A DNA stretch of 64,000 bases from NCBI RefSeq assembly GCF_024519455.1, contig NZ_JALJRY010000010.1, positions 219,970 through 283,969 of the forward strand, read 5' to 3'. Both the position numbers and the translations under genes were made by a program. Below, one piece after another: positions 25,894 to 34,867 of this stretch (its first letter is position 1; each line of letters begins with the position of its first letter). This DNA is from Streptomyces sp. STR69. Lineage in GTDB: Bacteria > Actinomycetota > Actinomycetes > Streptomycetales > Streptomycetaceae. The notes beneath the pieces were generated by a model. It did no database searches, was not told where the DNA came from, and saw only the letters and a program-made list of their open reading frames with translations.

Positions 25894-26502
25894 GTGCGAT
25901 TCGATTCCGTTCCCATGCCGGCCACCGTCGGGGCCAGGCCTCGTGACAGCCGTGGCTATCCCGTGCCCGCCATCACTCCGTGGGAGGGCGACGAACCGCA
26001 GTTCGCGCTCACCGACTACGGACGCAGCGCGGAGTGCGCGCGGCGGCGGCTGTGCTCCGTCTGCGACACCCTGATGCCCAAGGGGCCGGTGTGGCGGGTG
26101 GTCGGCGCCGCGGAGAGTGCGGCGATCCGTGCGGCGCTCGATGCCGGGCGGCCGTACCGCAACATGGCGGCGACACTGGAGGCTCCGGGGCACCGCGCGT
26201 GCATGCTCTACGCCTCGATGGTCCGCCCGTACCTGGCGCGTCCCAACGCGCGGCGGGGCCTGACGGCGGAAAGCCCGGACGACATGACCGCTCATGTCGT
26301 CCGGGGCGCCGTCCGTGGGGACATGGGTGCCGTGGTGGGGTTCGGCGACTACGAGTTCGCCGTCACCAAGACCCAGGTCCTGTTCCGTTTTCTCGATGTG
26401 GTCGAGTACCTGCCGCACGACACGGCCGACCAGCACCTGCCCGAGCTGCGGGCCGAACTCGCGCGCTCCGGCGGGCGGTTGGGCGGTGGTCAGCCGCGGT
26501 AG
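25894..26502 (+). CDS. Hypothetical soluble protein with CxxC
   Basis: 202 aa from GTG 25894; ATG 25915 (MPATVGARP) is also possible. No signal or TM. Features are RRRLCSVCDTLMPKGPVWRV near residues 45-65, with a CxxC that might bind metal, and a His/Cys pair in PGHRACMLYASM. The codon bias is normal and the frame well supported. It overlaps the 3' end of the convergent secreted gene by 13 nt. I do not recognise the family. Confidence 0.65.
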   Translation: MRFDSVPMPATVGARPRDSRGYPVPAITPWEGDEPQFALTDYGRSAECARRRLCSVCDTLMPKGPVWRVVGAAESAAIRAALDAGRPYRNMAATLEAPGHRACMLYASMVRPYLARPNARRGLTAESPDDMTAHVVRGAVRGDMGAVVGFGDYEFAVTKTQVLFRFLDVVEYLPHDTADQHLPELRAELARSGGRLGGGQPR

Positions 26503-27467
26503 GCGGGCAGGCCGGTGTGGGTGGAGACCTTGACGGGCCTGCCGAAGCCGTGGGCGCCCTTGGTGATGGTGTACGTACCGGTCGGGGCGCGGAAGGCGAC
26601 GGTCTTGCCGTTGGGGGACCAGGTGGGCTCGGTGTAGTCGGTGGTGGCGGTGGGGGTGACGTCCTTGACGGCGTTCGTGGAGCTGCCGAGATCCTCGACG
26701 AAGAGGTGGTCGTGGCCGTGGACGGAACGGACGAAGACGACCTCCTCGTTGTCCGGGGAGAGCGCGGGCTCGGAACCCTTGGCCAGCGCGCCGCCCTGCT
26801 GCCGCAGGTAGTCGTCGCGGATGTAGACCTCGCCGGTGTGGGTGTTCTCGTAGACGGCCGAGCCGTACTTTCCGCCGACGTTCGGCCAGGTGTTGTTGGT
26901 CTGGGGGACGGCGCCGTCTCCCGCGTAGCCGTTGAGGCTGATCTTGGCCGGCCTGCCGTGGTCGCTGGTGGCCTTGACGCCCTCCAGGACGGTGCTGCCG
27001 TGGATCTTCGCCGAGAAGACGATGTTGTTCTTCGCGGGGATCTGGTTCGTCCGGTCGGCGGCGGTCACCTGCCAGGTGGGGTGGGACCAGGTCTGCCCGC
27101 CCGGGTTGGCGGCGACGGTGACGCGGTGGGTGCCGTCGGGGTCGGAGACGACGAGGTTGCCGTGTCCGTCGATGAAGGCGGCCTTGCTGCCGTTCGGGTT
27201 CCAGGCCAGGTCACGGACCGTGGTGCCGAAGTCGATCGACCTGCCGTTGACGATCACGTGGCGGGTGCCGTTGCTGAGGGTCAGCCCCCTGGGCACGGTG
27301 AGCGTGTGGGTGGACGCGGCTGCGGCGACCATCGCGGCGCTGCCCTTGGCTCCGCCGGAGGAAGGGGCGGCCAGTGCGGCGGCGGCCGTACCGCACAGGG
27401 CGAGCAGGGCGGCGGCACCCGCGGTGACGATGGTTGCGCCGGCGCGCCGACGGTTACGAGCGGACAT
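26490..27467 (-). CDS. Secreted TolB/PD40-type beta-propeller protein
   Basis: 325 aa with Sec signal (MSARNRRRAGATIVTAGAAA, cleavage near ALAAP). The body has PD40-like repeats: VRDLAWNPNGSKAAFIDGHG, EPALSPDNEEVVFVRS and EPTWSPNGKTVAFRAP. These blades are typical of TolB-like propellers, here without a peptidase domain. Likely an extracellular binding protein. The convergent gene overlaps its last codons, and no promoter motif is evident upstream. Confidence 0.85.
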   Translation of the reverse strand: MSARNRRRAGATIVTAGAAALLALCGTAAAALAAPSSGGAKGSAAMVAAAASTHTLTVPRGLTLSNGTRHVIVNGRSIDFGTTVRDLAWNPNGSKAAFIDGHGNLVVSDPDGTHRVTVAANPGGQTWSHPTWQVTAADRTNQIPAKNNIVFSAKIHGSTVLEGVKATSDHGRPAKISLNGYAGDGAVPQTNNTWPNVGGKYGSAVYENTHTGEVYIRDDYLRQQGGALAKGSEPALSPDNEEVVFVRSVHGHDHLFVEDLGSSTNAVKDVTPTATTDYTEPTWSPNGKTVAFRAPTGTYTITKGAHGFGRPVKVSTHTGLPAYRG

Positions 27468-27705
27468 CGAGGTTCCCCCAGTGATGTGAGTGACGCTGCA
27501 ACGAGAGATGCGCGGGAACCGCCGGCCGTCCCCGGAACCTGAACCGGCCCGCTCGGCTTGCTGCCCTTCGCGACAAGACGGATTGTTCCGGCGGCGGGTG
27601 ACGGGGCTGTGCGTCGGCTGTCACAGGTGTGCAATAGCGCGGCGGCTTCGGTGCTCGCGCCGGGGAGCCGACTCGTACGTCAACTGCTCGGGCCCGCCTG
27701 CGTAT

Positions 27706-28485
27706 TCACCACGTGGGGATGAAGCCTCCGTCGACGGTGATGTCGGCGCCGGTCACGTTCGCCGTCCGGTCCGCGGCCAGCAGCAGGACCACGTCGGCGA
27801 TCTCGGCGGGCCGGGAGAAGCGGCCGGTCACCGTGGTCCGCGCGGCGTTGTCGATGACGTCCTGGGGTTTCATGCCGGTCGCCTCGGAGACCGTCGCGGC
27901 GACCCCGCCCTCCCCCAGCCAGAGATCGGTCTCGACCGGCCCCGGGCTGACGGTGTTGACCCGGATCCCCTTCGGGCCGACCTCCTTGGACAGGGCCTTG
28001 GAGAAGCCCGCGAGGGCCGCCTTCGCGGCGCTGTAGTCGATGACCGCCGGGTCGGGGAGCGCCGCGTTGACCGAGCCGATGTTCACGATCGAGCCCCGCC
28101 CCCGGGCGAGCATCACCGGCAGGGCGCTGCGGGTCGTACGGACGGCCGCCATCAGGTTGAGGTTCAGGGTGGCGAGCCACTCCTCGTCGGTGACCGAGAG
28201 GAACCCTCCGGTGCGGGGCGGAGCCGATCCCACGTTGTTCACGAGGATGTCGATCCGGTCGCCCGCCGCCTCGACGAGCCGCGCGGGCCCCGACGCCTCA
28301 CCCAGGTCGACCGGTACGACCCGCACGCTCCCCGTGGCCGCCAACTCCTCCAGCCCGGCCGAGGAGTGCCGGGCCCCGGCATGGACCGTGACCCCCTCCG
28401 CGACCAGCGCCCGCACGACCGCCAGCCCGATTCCCCTGCTGGCGCCGGTGACCACGGCCACCTGTCCGTTCAGTCCGAGATCCAT
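27706..28485 (-). CDS. SDR family oxidoreductase
   Basis: 259 aa, ATG 28485 after AGGAGG. Classical short-chain dehydrogenase: TGASRGIG (16-23 region) for NAD(P), NNVGS in place of NNAG, catalytic Ser in VNIGSVNA, and YSAAK with catalytic Tyr and Lys; it ends with the usual VDGGFIPTW. It would interconvert an alcohol and a ketone on an unknown small molecule. It lies 200 nt downstream of... the region where the Rieske gene's stop falls on the same strand; no clear operon partner. Confidence 0.93.
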   Translation of the reverse strand: MDLGLNGQVAVVTGASRGIGLAVVRALVAEGVTVHAGARHSSAGLEELAATGSVRVVPVDLGEASGPARLVEAAGDRIDILVNNVGSAPPRTGGFLSVTDEEWLATLNLNLMAAVRTTRSALPVMLARGRGSIVNIGSVNAALPDPAVIDYSAAKAALAGFSKALSKEVGPKGIRVNTVSPGPVETDLWLGEGGVAATVSEATGMKPQDVIDNAARTTVTGRFSRPAEIADVVLLLAADRTANVTGADITVDGGFIPTW

Positions 28486-28685
28486 CGTGAGTCCTCCTGT
28501 CCCTGCCGCACCCCACACCTGCCGGTCGGCCGGTGTGCCTGACGGCGTCGAGCACGATCGGGACCACCGTGGCCGCGTGCCACACCGTCACCACGCGCGA
28601 CGAGCCGACGGTCCCGACACGAGCATGCGCCCGCCACGCGCGAACCGCTGGCCTGTCGGGGCGATGGCCAGGTCTTTGACCGGGA

Positions 28686-29723
28686 TCAGATCCCGCGACG
28701 GGCGGGCGGCGGCGCGGGGGCGGGCGCGGGTGCGGAGCGGGACGGATAGAACTGCGCGTACCAGCGGCGCAGCGCCTTGATGCCCTGTTCGTGGGGCAGC
28801 AGGACCGGGTGCGGTCGGTGGATCTTGTGGTCCCAGATCCGGAGTTCCTCGCGCACCTCGCCCAGGGCCTGCGTCCCGAAGACGAGCTTGAGCACGGGCG
28901 TCAGGAACGCGAAGCGGGCCGGTTTGCGGATGTAGTAGAGCATCCGCATCTCACTCGTGCGTTCGTCGACGGGGGTCGTGAGGGCGACGGCGGTCACCGA
29001 CAGGGCGGGGCCGTGGGTGCGGACCACCATGACGCCCGGTCCGTACATGAACGCGTCGAAGCTGTTGTCGATGTCCCGGCCGAGGACGCGCCGGCGGATC
29101 CGGCCGCGGGCTTCGGCGAAGGGGCCGTTCGACCGCCAGTCCTGGACGAGGGGTTCGCTCTGGCCGTGCAGGAAGTGGAAGTGGGACTCGTCGACGATGT
29201 TCTCGCGCATCTCCTGGATGTGGATGCGCGCGCGGCAGACGTCGTCGATCGGCTCGGCGAACCGCCCGGACGCCGCCTCCGGTATCTCCGGCACCTCCCA
29301 TGACGGTTCGCCGGGCCCGCAGTGGACCAGGACAAGCCCGCTGTGCTCACGGACCGGAAAGCCGCCGAGGGACACCTTCGGCGTCCGGCGCGCGAACGGG
29401 GCCGCCACGCACTGCCCGTCCGGCCCGAACCGCCAGCCGTGGAACGGACATTCCACCGAGCCGTCCACGACCTTGCCGCCCGCGCCGAGGTGGGCGCCGT
29501 AGTGCGGGCAGTGCGCGTCCCGTACGGCCGCCCGACCGTCCGCTCCGCGAAAGGCGATGAGGGCCCGCCCGAAGTAGTGCAGGCTGACCACTCTGCCCGG
29601 CCGGAGCTCGTCGCTGCGGAGCACGGTGTACCAGCCGTACGGCACGGTCGGCATCGGGTAGTCGTCGGCTCGTGGATCGCGGGGCAGGGCAGCGAGCTTG
29701 TCGTGGCGCCGACGAAGAGGCAT
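28686..29723 (-). CDS. Rieske [2Fe-2S] non-haem iron oxygenase
   Basis: 345 aa. The Rieske cluster ligands are Cys72/His74 (CPHYG) and Cys92/His95 (CPFHGW). The mononuclear iron site is in NIVDESHFHFLHG, with His181 and His186. The fold and terminal region resemble the KshA / cholesterol 7-desaturase (DAF-36) type acting on steroids or other hydrophobic rings. No reductase is next to it, so electrons would come from a general ferredoxin system. A Pro/Ala-rich tail (APAPAPAPPPA) closes the protein. Start ATG 29723. Confidence 0.9.
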   Translation of the reverse strand: MPLRRRHDKLAALPRDPRADDYPMPTVPYGWYTVLRSDELRPGRVVSLHYFGRALIAFRGADGRAAVRDAHCPHYGAHLGAGGKVVDGSVECPFHGWRFGPDGQCVAAPFARRTPKVSLGGFPVREHSGLVLVHCGPGEPSWEVPEIPEAASGRFAEPIDDVCRARIHIQEMRENIVDESHFHFLHGQSEPLVQDWRSNGPFAEARGRIRRRVLGRDIDNSFDAFMYGPGVMVVRTHGPALSVTAVALTTPVDERTSEMRMLYYIRKPARFAFLTPVLKLVFGTQALGEVREELRIWDHKIHRPHPVLLPHEQGIKALRRWYAQFYPSRSAPAPAPAPPPARRGI

Positions 29724-29976
29724 GACCGGATGCTAGCGAGGGCTCGGTGGATTCGGGGCGGGGGTCTGCACACTCGCCATGGTCCAACTCTCTTGGGCTG
29801 CCTGGGAGTTGGGGCGCGGCACGTTTCCGACCCCGCCCCGGGGCCGGGCGGCTTCCCGCTCGCCCCTCCCCGGCCCGACGGAGGAACCGGGGACTCTGCC
29901 CGCGAAGGACCGCAACGGCCGCCCACACACTCACCGCCAAGGATCAATCGCAGGTCGGCCCTTTAGGGTCGGAGGC

Positions 29977-30636
29977 ATGACGACACCTCTTGCCGGTAGT
30001 GCCTTCGACCTGCTCCGTCTCGACGCCGTGTCCGACCAGGACGTGCTGCGCCGGGTCTACGACCTCCCCGGTGAAGCCGCCGTGCGGAAACAGATGACCG
30101 AACTCACCGAGCAGACACGGCGGTTGATCGGCTGCTCGTCGCTGGTGCTGGTCGCCAGCGCGGACGCCGAGGGCAAGTGCGACGTCTCCCCGCGCGGCGG
30201 TCCCGCCGGGTTCGTCACCGTCCTGGACGCACGGACGGTGGCGATACCGGACGCGACCGGCAACAAGCGTCTGGACACCCTGCAGAACGTCGTCGCCACC
30301 GGACGGGCCGGGCTGCTGTTCGTCATCCCGGGGCGCACCACGACACTGCGGGTGAACGGCCGGGCCTGCGTCTCCACCCGCCCGGAGCTGCTGTCGCAGC
30401 TGACCGCCGTGGGCAAGCCGCCCGCCAGCGCGCTGGTGGTGGGCATCGACGAGGTCTACCCGCACTGCCCCAAGTCACTGCTCCGCAGCGGGGCCTGGAA
30501 GCCGGAGCAGTGGTTGCCGGCGGACGCCCAGCCTGCCTCGGCCGAGGTGACGCTCGCCCAACTGCGGATGCCGGAACTGACGATCGCCGACATCGAGCAG
30601 AGTGAGGCGGACGCGCTGAAGTACCGGTACGAGTGA
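29977..30636 (+). CDS. PPOX-class FMN-dependent flavoprotein (MSMEG_1061-like)
   Basis: 219 aa from ATG 29977. A split-barrel pyridoxamine 5'-phosphate oxidase-like fold: SSLVLVASADAEGKCDVSPR, GGPAGFVTVLD, and NKRLDTLQNVVATGRAGLLF, the pattern of the MSMEG_1061 subfamily. The tail HCPKSLLRSGAWKPEQWLP is typical. These proteins bind FMN or F420 and reduce or oxidise small molecules, so an oxidoreductase role is likely but undefined. Divergent from the Rieske gene. Confidence 0.87.
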   Translation: MTTPLAGSAFDLLRLDAVSDQDVLRRVYDLPGEAAVRKQMTELTEQTRRLIGCSSLVLVASADAEGKCDVSPRGGPAGFVTVLDARTVAIPDATGNKRLDTLQNVVATGRAGLLFVIPGRTTTLRVNGRACVSTRPELLSQLTAVGKPPASALVVGIDEVYPHCPKSLLRSGAWKPEQWLPADAQPASAEVTLAQLRMPELTIADIEQSEADALKYRYE

Positions 30637-30842
30637 CGGGCCGACCCGTGATTTCCGCAACGCGGCAGCGTGTATTCCTTCCGCGTCCGACATCCGGCAG
30701 AGCCCTCCGCCGGTGTACCGCGGTACCAGTGTCCAGCGGTCATTGTGGCCTCCGGGTCCACGGGTCGCGCCGTAGCCGCTCCTAGCCTCGGAAACAGTGA
30801 CCCGGCCGGACGCCGGGCCGGAGGCAAGCGGGGAGTGGCGCC

Positions 30843-31193
30843 GTGGTCGAAGTTCGTGGGCTGACCAAGCGGTACGAGGACAGGACGGCGGTGGACGGCC
30901 TGAGTTTCACCGCGCCGCCGGGGCAGGTGACCGGGTTCCTGGGGCCGAACGGGGCGGGCAAGTCCACCACCATGCGGATGATCGTGGGCCTGGACGCGCC
31001 GACCAGCGGCACGGCCCTGGTCAACGGCAAGCCTTACGCCCAACATCGCGCGCCCTTGCAGGAGTTGGGGGTGCTGCTGGAGGCGAGGGCCGTACATCCG
31101 GGGCGCTCCGCGTTCCACCACCTCATGGCGTTGGCGTACACCCATGGCGTGCCGAAGCGGCGGGTGGAGGAGGTCATCGACCTCGCCGGTGTG
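30843..31193 (+). pseudogene. ABC transporter ATPase, N-terminal half only
   Basis: GTG 30843 opens a normal ABC-2 type ATPase: VEVRGLTKRYEDRTAVDGLS, Walker A GPNGAGKSTT, Q-loop region LGVLLEARAVHPGRSA, then HLMALAYTHGVPKRRVEEVI. Similarity stops near 31193 (DLAGV), just before the LSxGxxQR signature and Walker B. The downstream frame continues as nonsense over other gene pieces. It cannot be a working ATPase. The missing part, and a permease gene, were probably lost in a deletion or rearrangement. Confidence 0.8.
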
Positions 31194-31254
31194 GTTCACC
31201 AGGTTCGCGGCCAGTCCGGAGCTGACCTGGTTGTTGTCGACGTAGACGGTGCCC
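31193..31254 (-). pseudogene. Short internal scrap of an antisense gene
   Basis: About 20 codons read cleanly on the minus strand (GTVYVDNNQVSSGLAANLVN) between the broken ATPase and the broken reductase. The reading matches neither neighbour. I do not recognise the source. Confidence 0.3.
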
Positions 31255-31779
31255 TTCGGCGACGTCTACGGCCAGTGGCGCGCGATGGAGGCCCTCAACC
31301 GCGAGGGCCTGGCCAGGTCGATCGGCGTCGCCAACTTCTACCCCGACCGCCTGCTCGACCTGATCGTCAGCAACGTGACCGTGCCCGCCGTCAACCAGAT
31401 CGAGACCCACCCGTTCTTCCAACGCGCCGACTACCAGGCCCTGATGAGCGAACACGGCGTACGGACCCAGTCCTGGGGCGGCTTCGCCGAAGGCAGGAAC
31501 GGCCTGTTCACCAACCCACTGCTGACCGAGATCGGCAAGGAACACGGCAAGTCGGTCGCGCAGGTCGTACTGCGCTGGCTCACCCAGCGCGAGGTCATCG
31601 CGATCCCCAAGTCCGTGAGCGCCGAGCGCATGGCGGAGAACATCGACGTCTACGACTTCGAGCTCACCGACGAGCAGTTGGCGCGGATCGCCACCCTGGA
31701 CACAGGCAGCTCACTCTTCTTCGACCACCACGACCCGGAGACCGTCACCTGGCTGGCCGGGCGCCGTCTCGACGCGTGA
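31249..31779 (+). pseudogene. Aldo/keto reductase, C-terminal part only
   Basis: 176 codons covering roughly the last 60% of an AKR (usual length about 275-285 aa). It begins at PFGDVYGQWRAMEAL, directly after the point where the family has the LIHxP segment. It continues through SIGVANFYPDRL, NQIETHPFFQ, and the cofactor loop IPKSVSAERMAENIDVYDFE. The first 110 or so residues, with the catalytic Asp, Tyr and Lys, are absent. A GTG at 31249 could start translation, but the product would lack the active site. Confidence 0.8.
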
Positions 31780-31797
31780 GCGCGGTGCGGACGGGCG

Positions 31798-33603
31798 TCA
31801 GGACGATTGCGGTGGCCTGGTGTCCCCCACCGGGCGGCGGGACGCACCCCGTCGTACGGGCACCTGGCGAATGGGCTGTGTCAGGCCGCCGAGTTCCAGA
31901 TGGACCTGCCAGGCGCGGGTCTGTGCCCGGTCGGCGTGGACCGGGTTCCAGAGACGTACCGTGTCGGTGGCCGTGACCTCGTGCGTCCGACCCCGGATGT
32001 CCCGCAACAGCCACCGGCCGCCGGGGCCGCGCACGGGCAGCCCGGTGAAGGTGCCGTCGGCGGTGTCCGCCTCCCAGACCAGGGCCTGGCAGAGGGGCCC
32101 GGCGACGTCGTGGTCGAGCCAGCGCGCGCCGAACCGTTCACCGGTCAACGCGGTTCCGGTGGCGAGGAGTTCGGCGAGGACGCCACGCTCGCGATCGGCC
32201 TGCGCGGCGAGAAGCGGGAGCCGCAGCCGCAAAGCGGTCAGCTCCAGGACGTATCTCCCGTTGAAGTGCCGCATCCCGTACGACGTCACCGGCTGTCCCC
32301 GGTCGGTGCGGACCTCCACGCCGACGGAACCGTCCGGGCGTACGGCCAGGTGGGCCGTGTGATGGTCGAGGGCCACCTCGCGGGCTCCTTCGGACAGGAA
32401 CTCGTCGGCGATCGAGTCCAGCGCGGCGCGGGCCGCGGTGGCCGCCTCGGGCGGCAGTCCTGACAGGGCCCTGCGGTGCCGCCCCAGCCCGGGCATGCCG
32501 GCCGCGGCGCTCAGGGCGGTGACACCCGCCCGCGCCGGGAGGATGTCCCGGTCCGGAAGGCCCGGAAGCCGCCGGTCGAGGCCGCGGCCCAGTGCCTGTG
32601 CGGCCACCAGCCCGATGAGGGCCGGGTCTCCGGCGAGGCAGGCCGCCCAGGCGGCGCCGGCCATGAGCTTCGCGTCGTCGAGGACGGACGTCTGCCTGCC
32701 GAGTGCCGATTCGATCATGCCGTTGGGGTAGTTCGTGTTGATGCGCAGCAGGGCGCTCACGACCTCGGGGGCGACCGGAAGCAGTTCCAGCCGCTCACGG
32801 ACCTGGCCGAGCCAGGACTGGGCCGGACGGAAGCCGTCGATGGTGAGGAGCAGCGCGAGCAGGTCCAGCACACCGGGTTCGAAGACCAGCGTGCCCAGTT
32901 CGGCCAATGCCCGGTTGTTCCAGTTGTCCCGGTCGGGCAGGACCTGCGGCAGACGCTTGGGGACCTCGCGGTCGTACGGCAGGTCCAGCAGGTCGGCGGC
33001 CTCCTCGACGGAGAGATGCCAACGGCACTGCCCCTGGCGCTCGCCGGAAGGGGCCAAGAAGTGGTGGCCACGGGCGCGCAGCACGATGGTGCGCAGCTGA
33101 GGCCGGTAGCGGGCCCGCTCGGACGGCTCCTGTTCCCGCACGGCGGCGAGCGGCAACCCCAGGCACCGGCACACCTGGTGGAACCCGTAGGGGACGCGAT
33201 TGGGGATGTGATCGGGGCTGTGATCGAACTCCGGCAGGGCGAGAGCGAGCAGTTTCTCGGCCTCCTCGGGGGACCAGCCGCACGGGTGCCGTGTCAGCGC
33301 GGCCTCCATACAGATGTCGCCCCGGGTGTCGTGCGGGTTGCTCAGCAGCGCCAGCCCCAGCCGTCGGCGGTCCCGGGGTTCGAGAGAGTCGACGAGATGG
33401 TGGCTGTGGCTCCACTGGGAGGGGTCGGCCGGGGCCAGGACGATGCCGCGCCGGATCTCCTCGTCCGGCTTCGGATGCCGTCCGAGGTCACGGTGGCGCG
33501 CCCGGGCCGCGGCTCTCCTGAGCTCAGCGGGCAGCGGCGGCACCACGGCGTCGTTCCGGGCCCGATGGGGAAACGACCGGTCTCCCGCCCACGATGACCA
33601 CAT
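31798..33603 (-). CDS. DUF4132-domain protein, probably truncated at the C terminus
   Basis: 601 aa from ATG 33603, which follows GGAGGTGGGG. The N-terminal 400 residues are helical, without signal or TM. The DUF4132 part is near the end: ERFGARWLDHDVAGPLCQAL, VWEAD, DTVRLWNPVHADRAQTRAWQ, and TQPIRQV. In the family this last motif (QPFRQ..RE) is followed by a further 150 or more residues; here the frame runs only about 20 unrelated residues (RRGASRRPVGDTRPPQSS) before stopping. So the 3' end was probably lost at the same rearrangement that cut the facing AKR. Function of DUF4132 proteins is unknown; some are linked with MolR/WGR proteins. Confidence 0.7.
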   Translation of the reverse strand: MWSSWAGDRSFPHRARNDAVVPPLPAELRRAAARARHRDLGRHPKPDEEIRRGIVLAPADPSQWSHSHHLVDSLEPRDRRRLGLALLSNPHDTRGDICMEAALTRHPCGWSPEEAEKLLALALPEFDHSPDHIPNRVPYGFHQVCRCLGLPLAAVREQEPSERARYRPQLRTIVLRARGHHFLAPSGERQGQCRWHLSVEEAADLLDLPYDREVPKRLPQVLPDRDNWNNRALAELGTLVFEPGVLDLLALLLTIDGFRPAQSWLGQVRERLELLPVAPEVVSALLRINTNYPNGMIESALGRQTSVLDDAKLMAGAAWAACLAGDPALIGLVAAQALGRGLDRRLPGLPDRDILPARAGVTALSAAAGMPGLGRHRRALSGLPPEAATAARAALDSIADEFLSEGAREVALDHHTAHLAVRPDGSVGVEVRTDRGQPVTSYGMRHFNGRYVLELTALRLRLPLLAAQADRERGVLAELLATGTALTGERFGARWLDHDVAGPLCQALVWEADTADGTFTGLPVRGPGGRWLLRDIRGRTHEVTATDTVRLWNPVHADRAQTRAWQVHLELGGLTQPIRQVPVRRGASRRPVGDTRPPQSS

Positions 33604-34127
33604 AGGCCCCACCTCCGTGCCGGTGCCTTTCCCCGCCCGGCGCCGAAATATCCTCGTCTGCTGCCCGTCCTCGTGACCAACTTCCTTGAGCAGCAAGCTG
33701 GTTGAGGTGAGGAACACGCCGTCGGCTCAGTGGCCGGCGTCGGCGCCGGCGAGTTGGGGGAGGGTGTCGTGCCTGCGCAGGTACGACGGTCCGGCCAGGG
33801 CGCGCCGGTGCGGTGGGAGCTTTCAGGGGCGGTCGCCCTCGCGGGGGCGATGAGCATCGTGACCCAACAGCTGCACGGCTTCGGGCTTGATAAGACATCC
33901 CAATGGCAGAGTTGTGCACTCTTTATCACCCTCAGCATTAGGCATCCGCGCATATCGACTTGCCCCTGGTTGCTTGTGCTGCCTGTCTCGGCGAACTTGC
34001 ACACTCTCCTGCGAACGGTGCCAACCCGGCAGAGGACGTAATACTCTGGGACGCGGCTCTGCTGGTCCGCTAGATAATTTCTCTACCCCTGGCCCAAACG
34101 ACTTCGAGACCGTTGAGGGAATGCGAA
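33604..34127. other. Gap with a gene-end remnant and a drop in GC content
   Basis: The minus strand at about 33727-33805 reads RALAGPSYLRRHDTLPQLAG and ends in TGA at 33727, which looks like the C terminus of a lost gene. From about 33860 the GC content drops clearly and no coding frame is convincing until the acetyltransferase. Confidence 0.4.
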
Positions 34128-34715
34128 ATGAATCCGGTAACACTGACGACCGAGAACCTGATATTGGGGCAGATGCAACTGACCGACCTGGATGCCATCG
34201 TTGCGGCCTGGTCGGACCCGGAGATCAGGCGCTGGACCACTGTTCCCGTGCCCGGAACTCGCGAGCAGGCGCGAGACTTCGTGCTGAGCACGTGCGAGGG
34301 CGGCTGGGAAGCCGACCATCAGTACATCTTCGGGGTACGCACAAAGAATTCCGTTGATCTGGTGGGCTGTTCCGGAATCTTTGGGGTCAGCACGGTCGGG
34401 CGAAGCGAGTCCATGGCATATATCGGTTGCTGGACTGTAAAGGAACAACGCGGCAAGGGCTACACGACTGAAGCCGTCCGTGAGCTGTGCAGATGGGCTT
34501 TCAGCGAACTGGACATGGTTCGTATCGAGGGCGTGGGGGAAGTCGGAAACCATGCCTCCATGGCAATGGTACTGAAGGCTGGATTTCAACTTGAGGGCAC
34601 TTTACGTGGCCGCATGAAACAGGATGGAACCCAGCGTGATGCGTGGCTTGCTTCTCTCCTGCCGCACGATCTCGGACTGCTGTCCGCCATTCCCTACCTC
34701 ACACCTGAGGACTGA
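34128..34715 (+). CDS. GNAT family N-acetyltransferase (RimJ/RimL-like)
   Basis: 195 aa from ATG 34128, with GAGGGA 7 nt upstream. The acetyl-CoA site is in WTVKEQRGKGYTTEAVREL (Q/RxxGxG/A form), and NHASMAMVLKAGFQLEG is the usual beta5-alpha4 region of the ribosomal-protein/small-molecule acetyltransferase branch. It would transfer acetyl from acetyl-CoA to an amine, perhaps a protein N terminus or an aminoglycoside-like compound. Its codon use is clearly AT-richer than the neighbours, with A/T at many third positions, so it is likely a recent arrival. Confidence 0.88.
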   Translation: MNPVTLTTENLILGQMQLTDLDAIVAAWSDPEIRRWTTVPVPGTREQARDFVLSTCEGGWEADHQYIFGVRTKNSVDLVGCSGIFGVSTVGRSESMAYIGCWTVKEQRGKGYTTEAVRELCRWAFSELDMVRIEGVGEVGNHASMAMVLKAGFQLEGTLRGRMKQDGTQRDAWLASLLPHDLGLLSAIPYLTPED

Positions 34716-34819
34716 CCGGCTGCTCGATTCGAGTCCTCGCCTTGAGGAGAAGCCGGCTTGAAGCACTCATCCCTGCGGTGACAACACTCGGGAATCAAAT
34801 CGGGGGCAGGTGCGGTCGT

Positions 34820-34853
34820 CCGTGCCGCCACCGTCGCGACGGTGGCGGCACGG
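34820..34853. terminator. Perfect 34-bp palindrome between convergent genes
   Basis: The 17-nt arms 34820-34836 and 34837-34853 are exact reverse complements with no spacer. It lies 104 nt after the acetyltransferase stop and 14 nt from the stop of the minus-strand secreted gene. Probably a bidirectional terminator. Confidence 0.8.
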
Positions 34854-34867
34854 TCAGTCCTCAGTCC

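Noticed and set aside
34718..34745. TCGATTCGAGTCC-like stretch resembling a tRNA T-loop
   Set aside because: No acceptor, D or anticodon stems can be folded around it.
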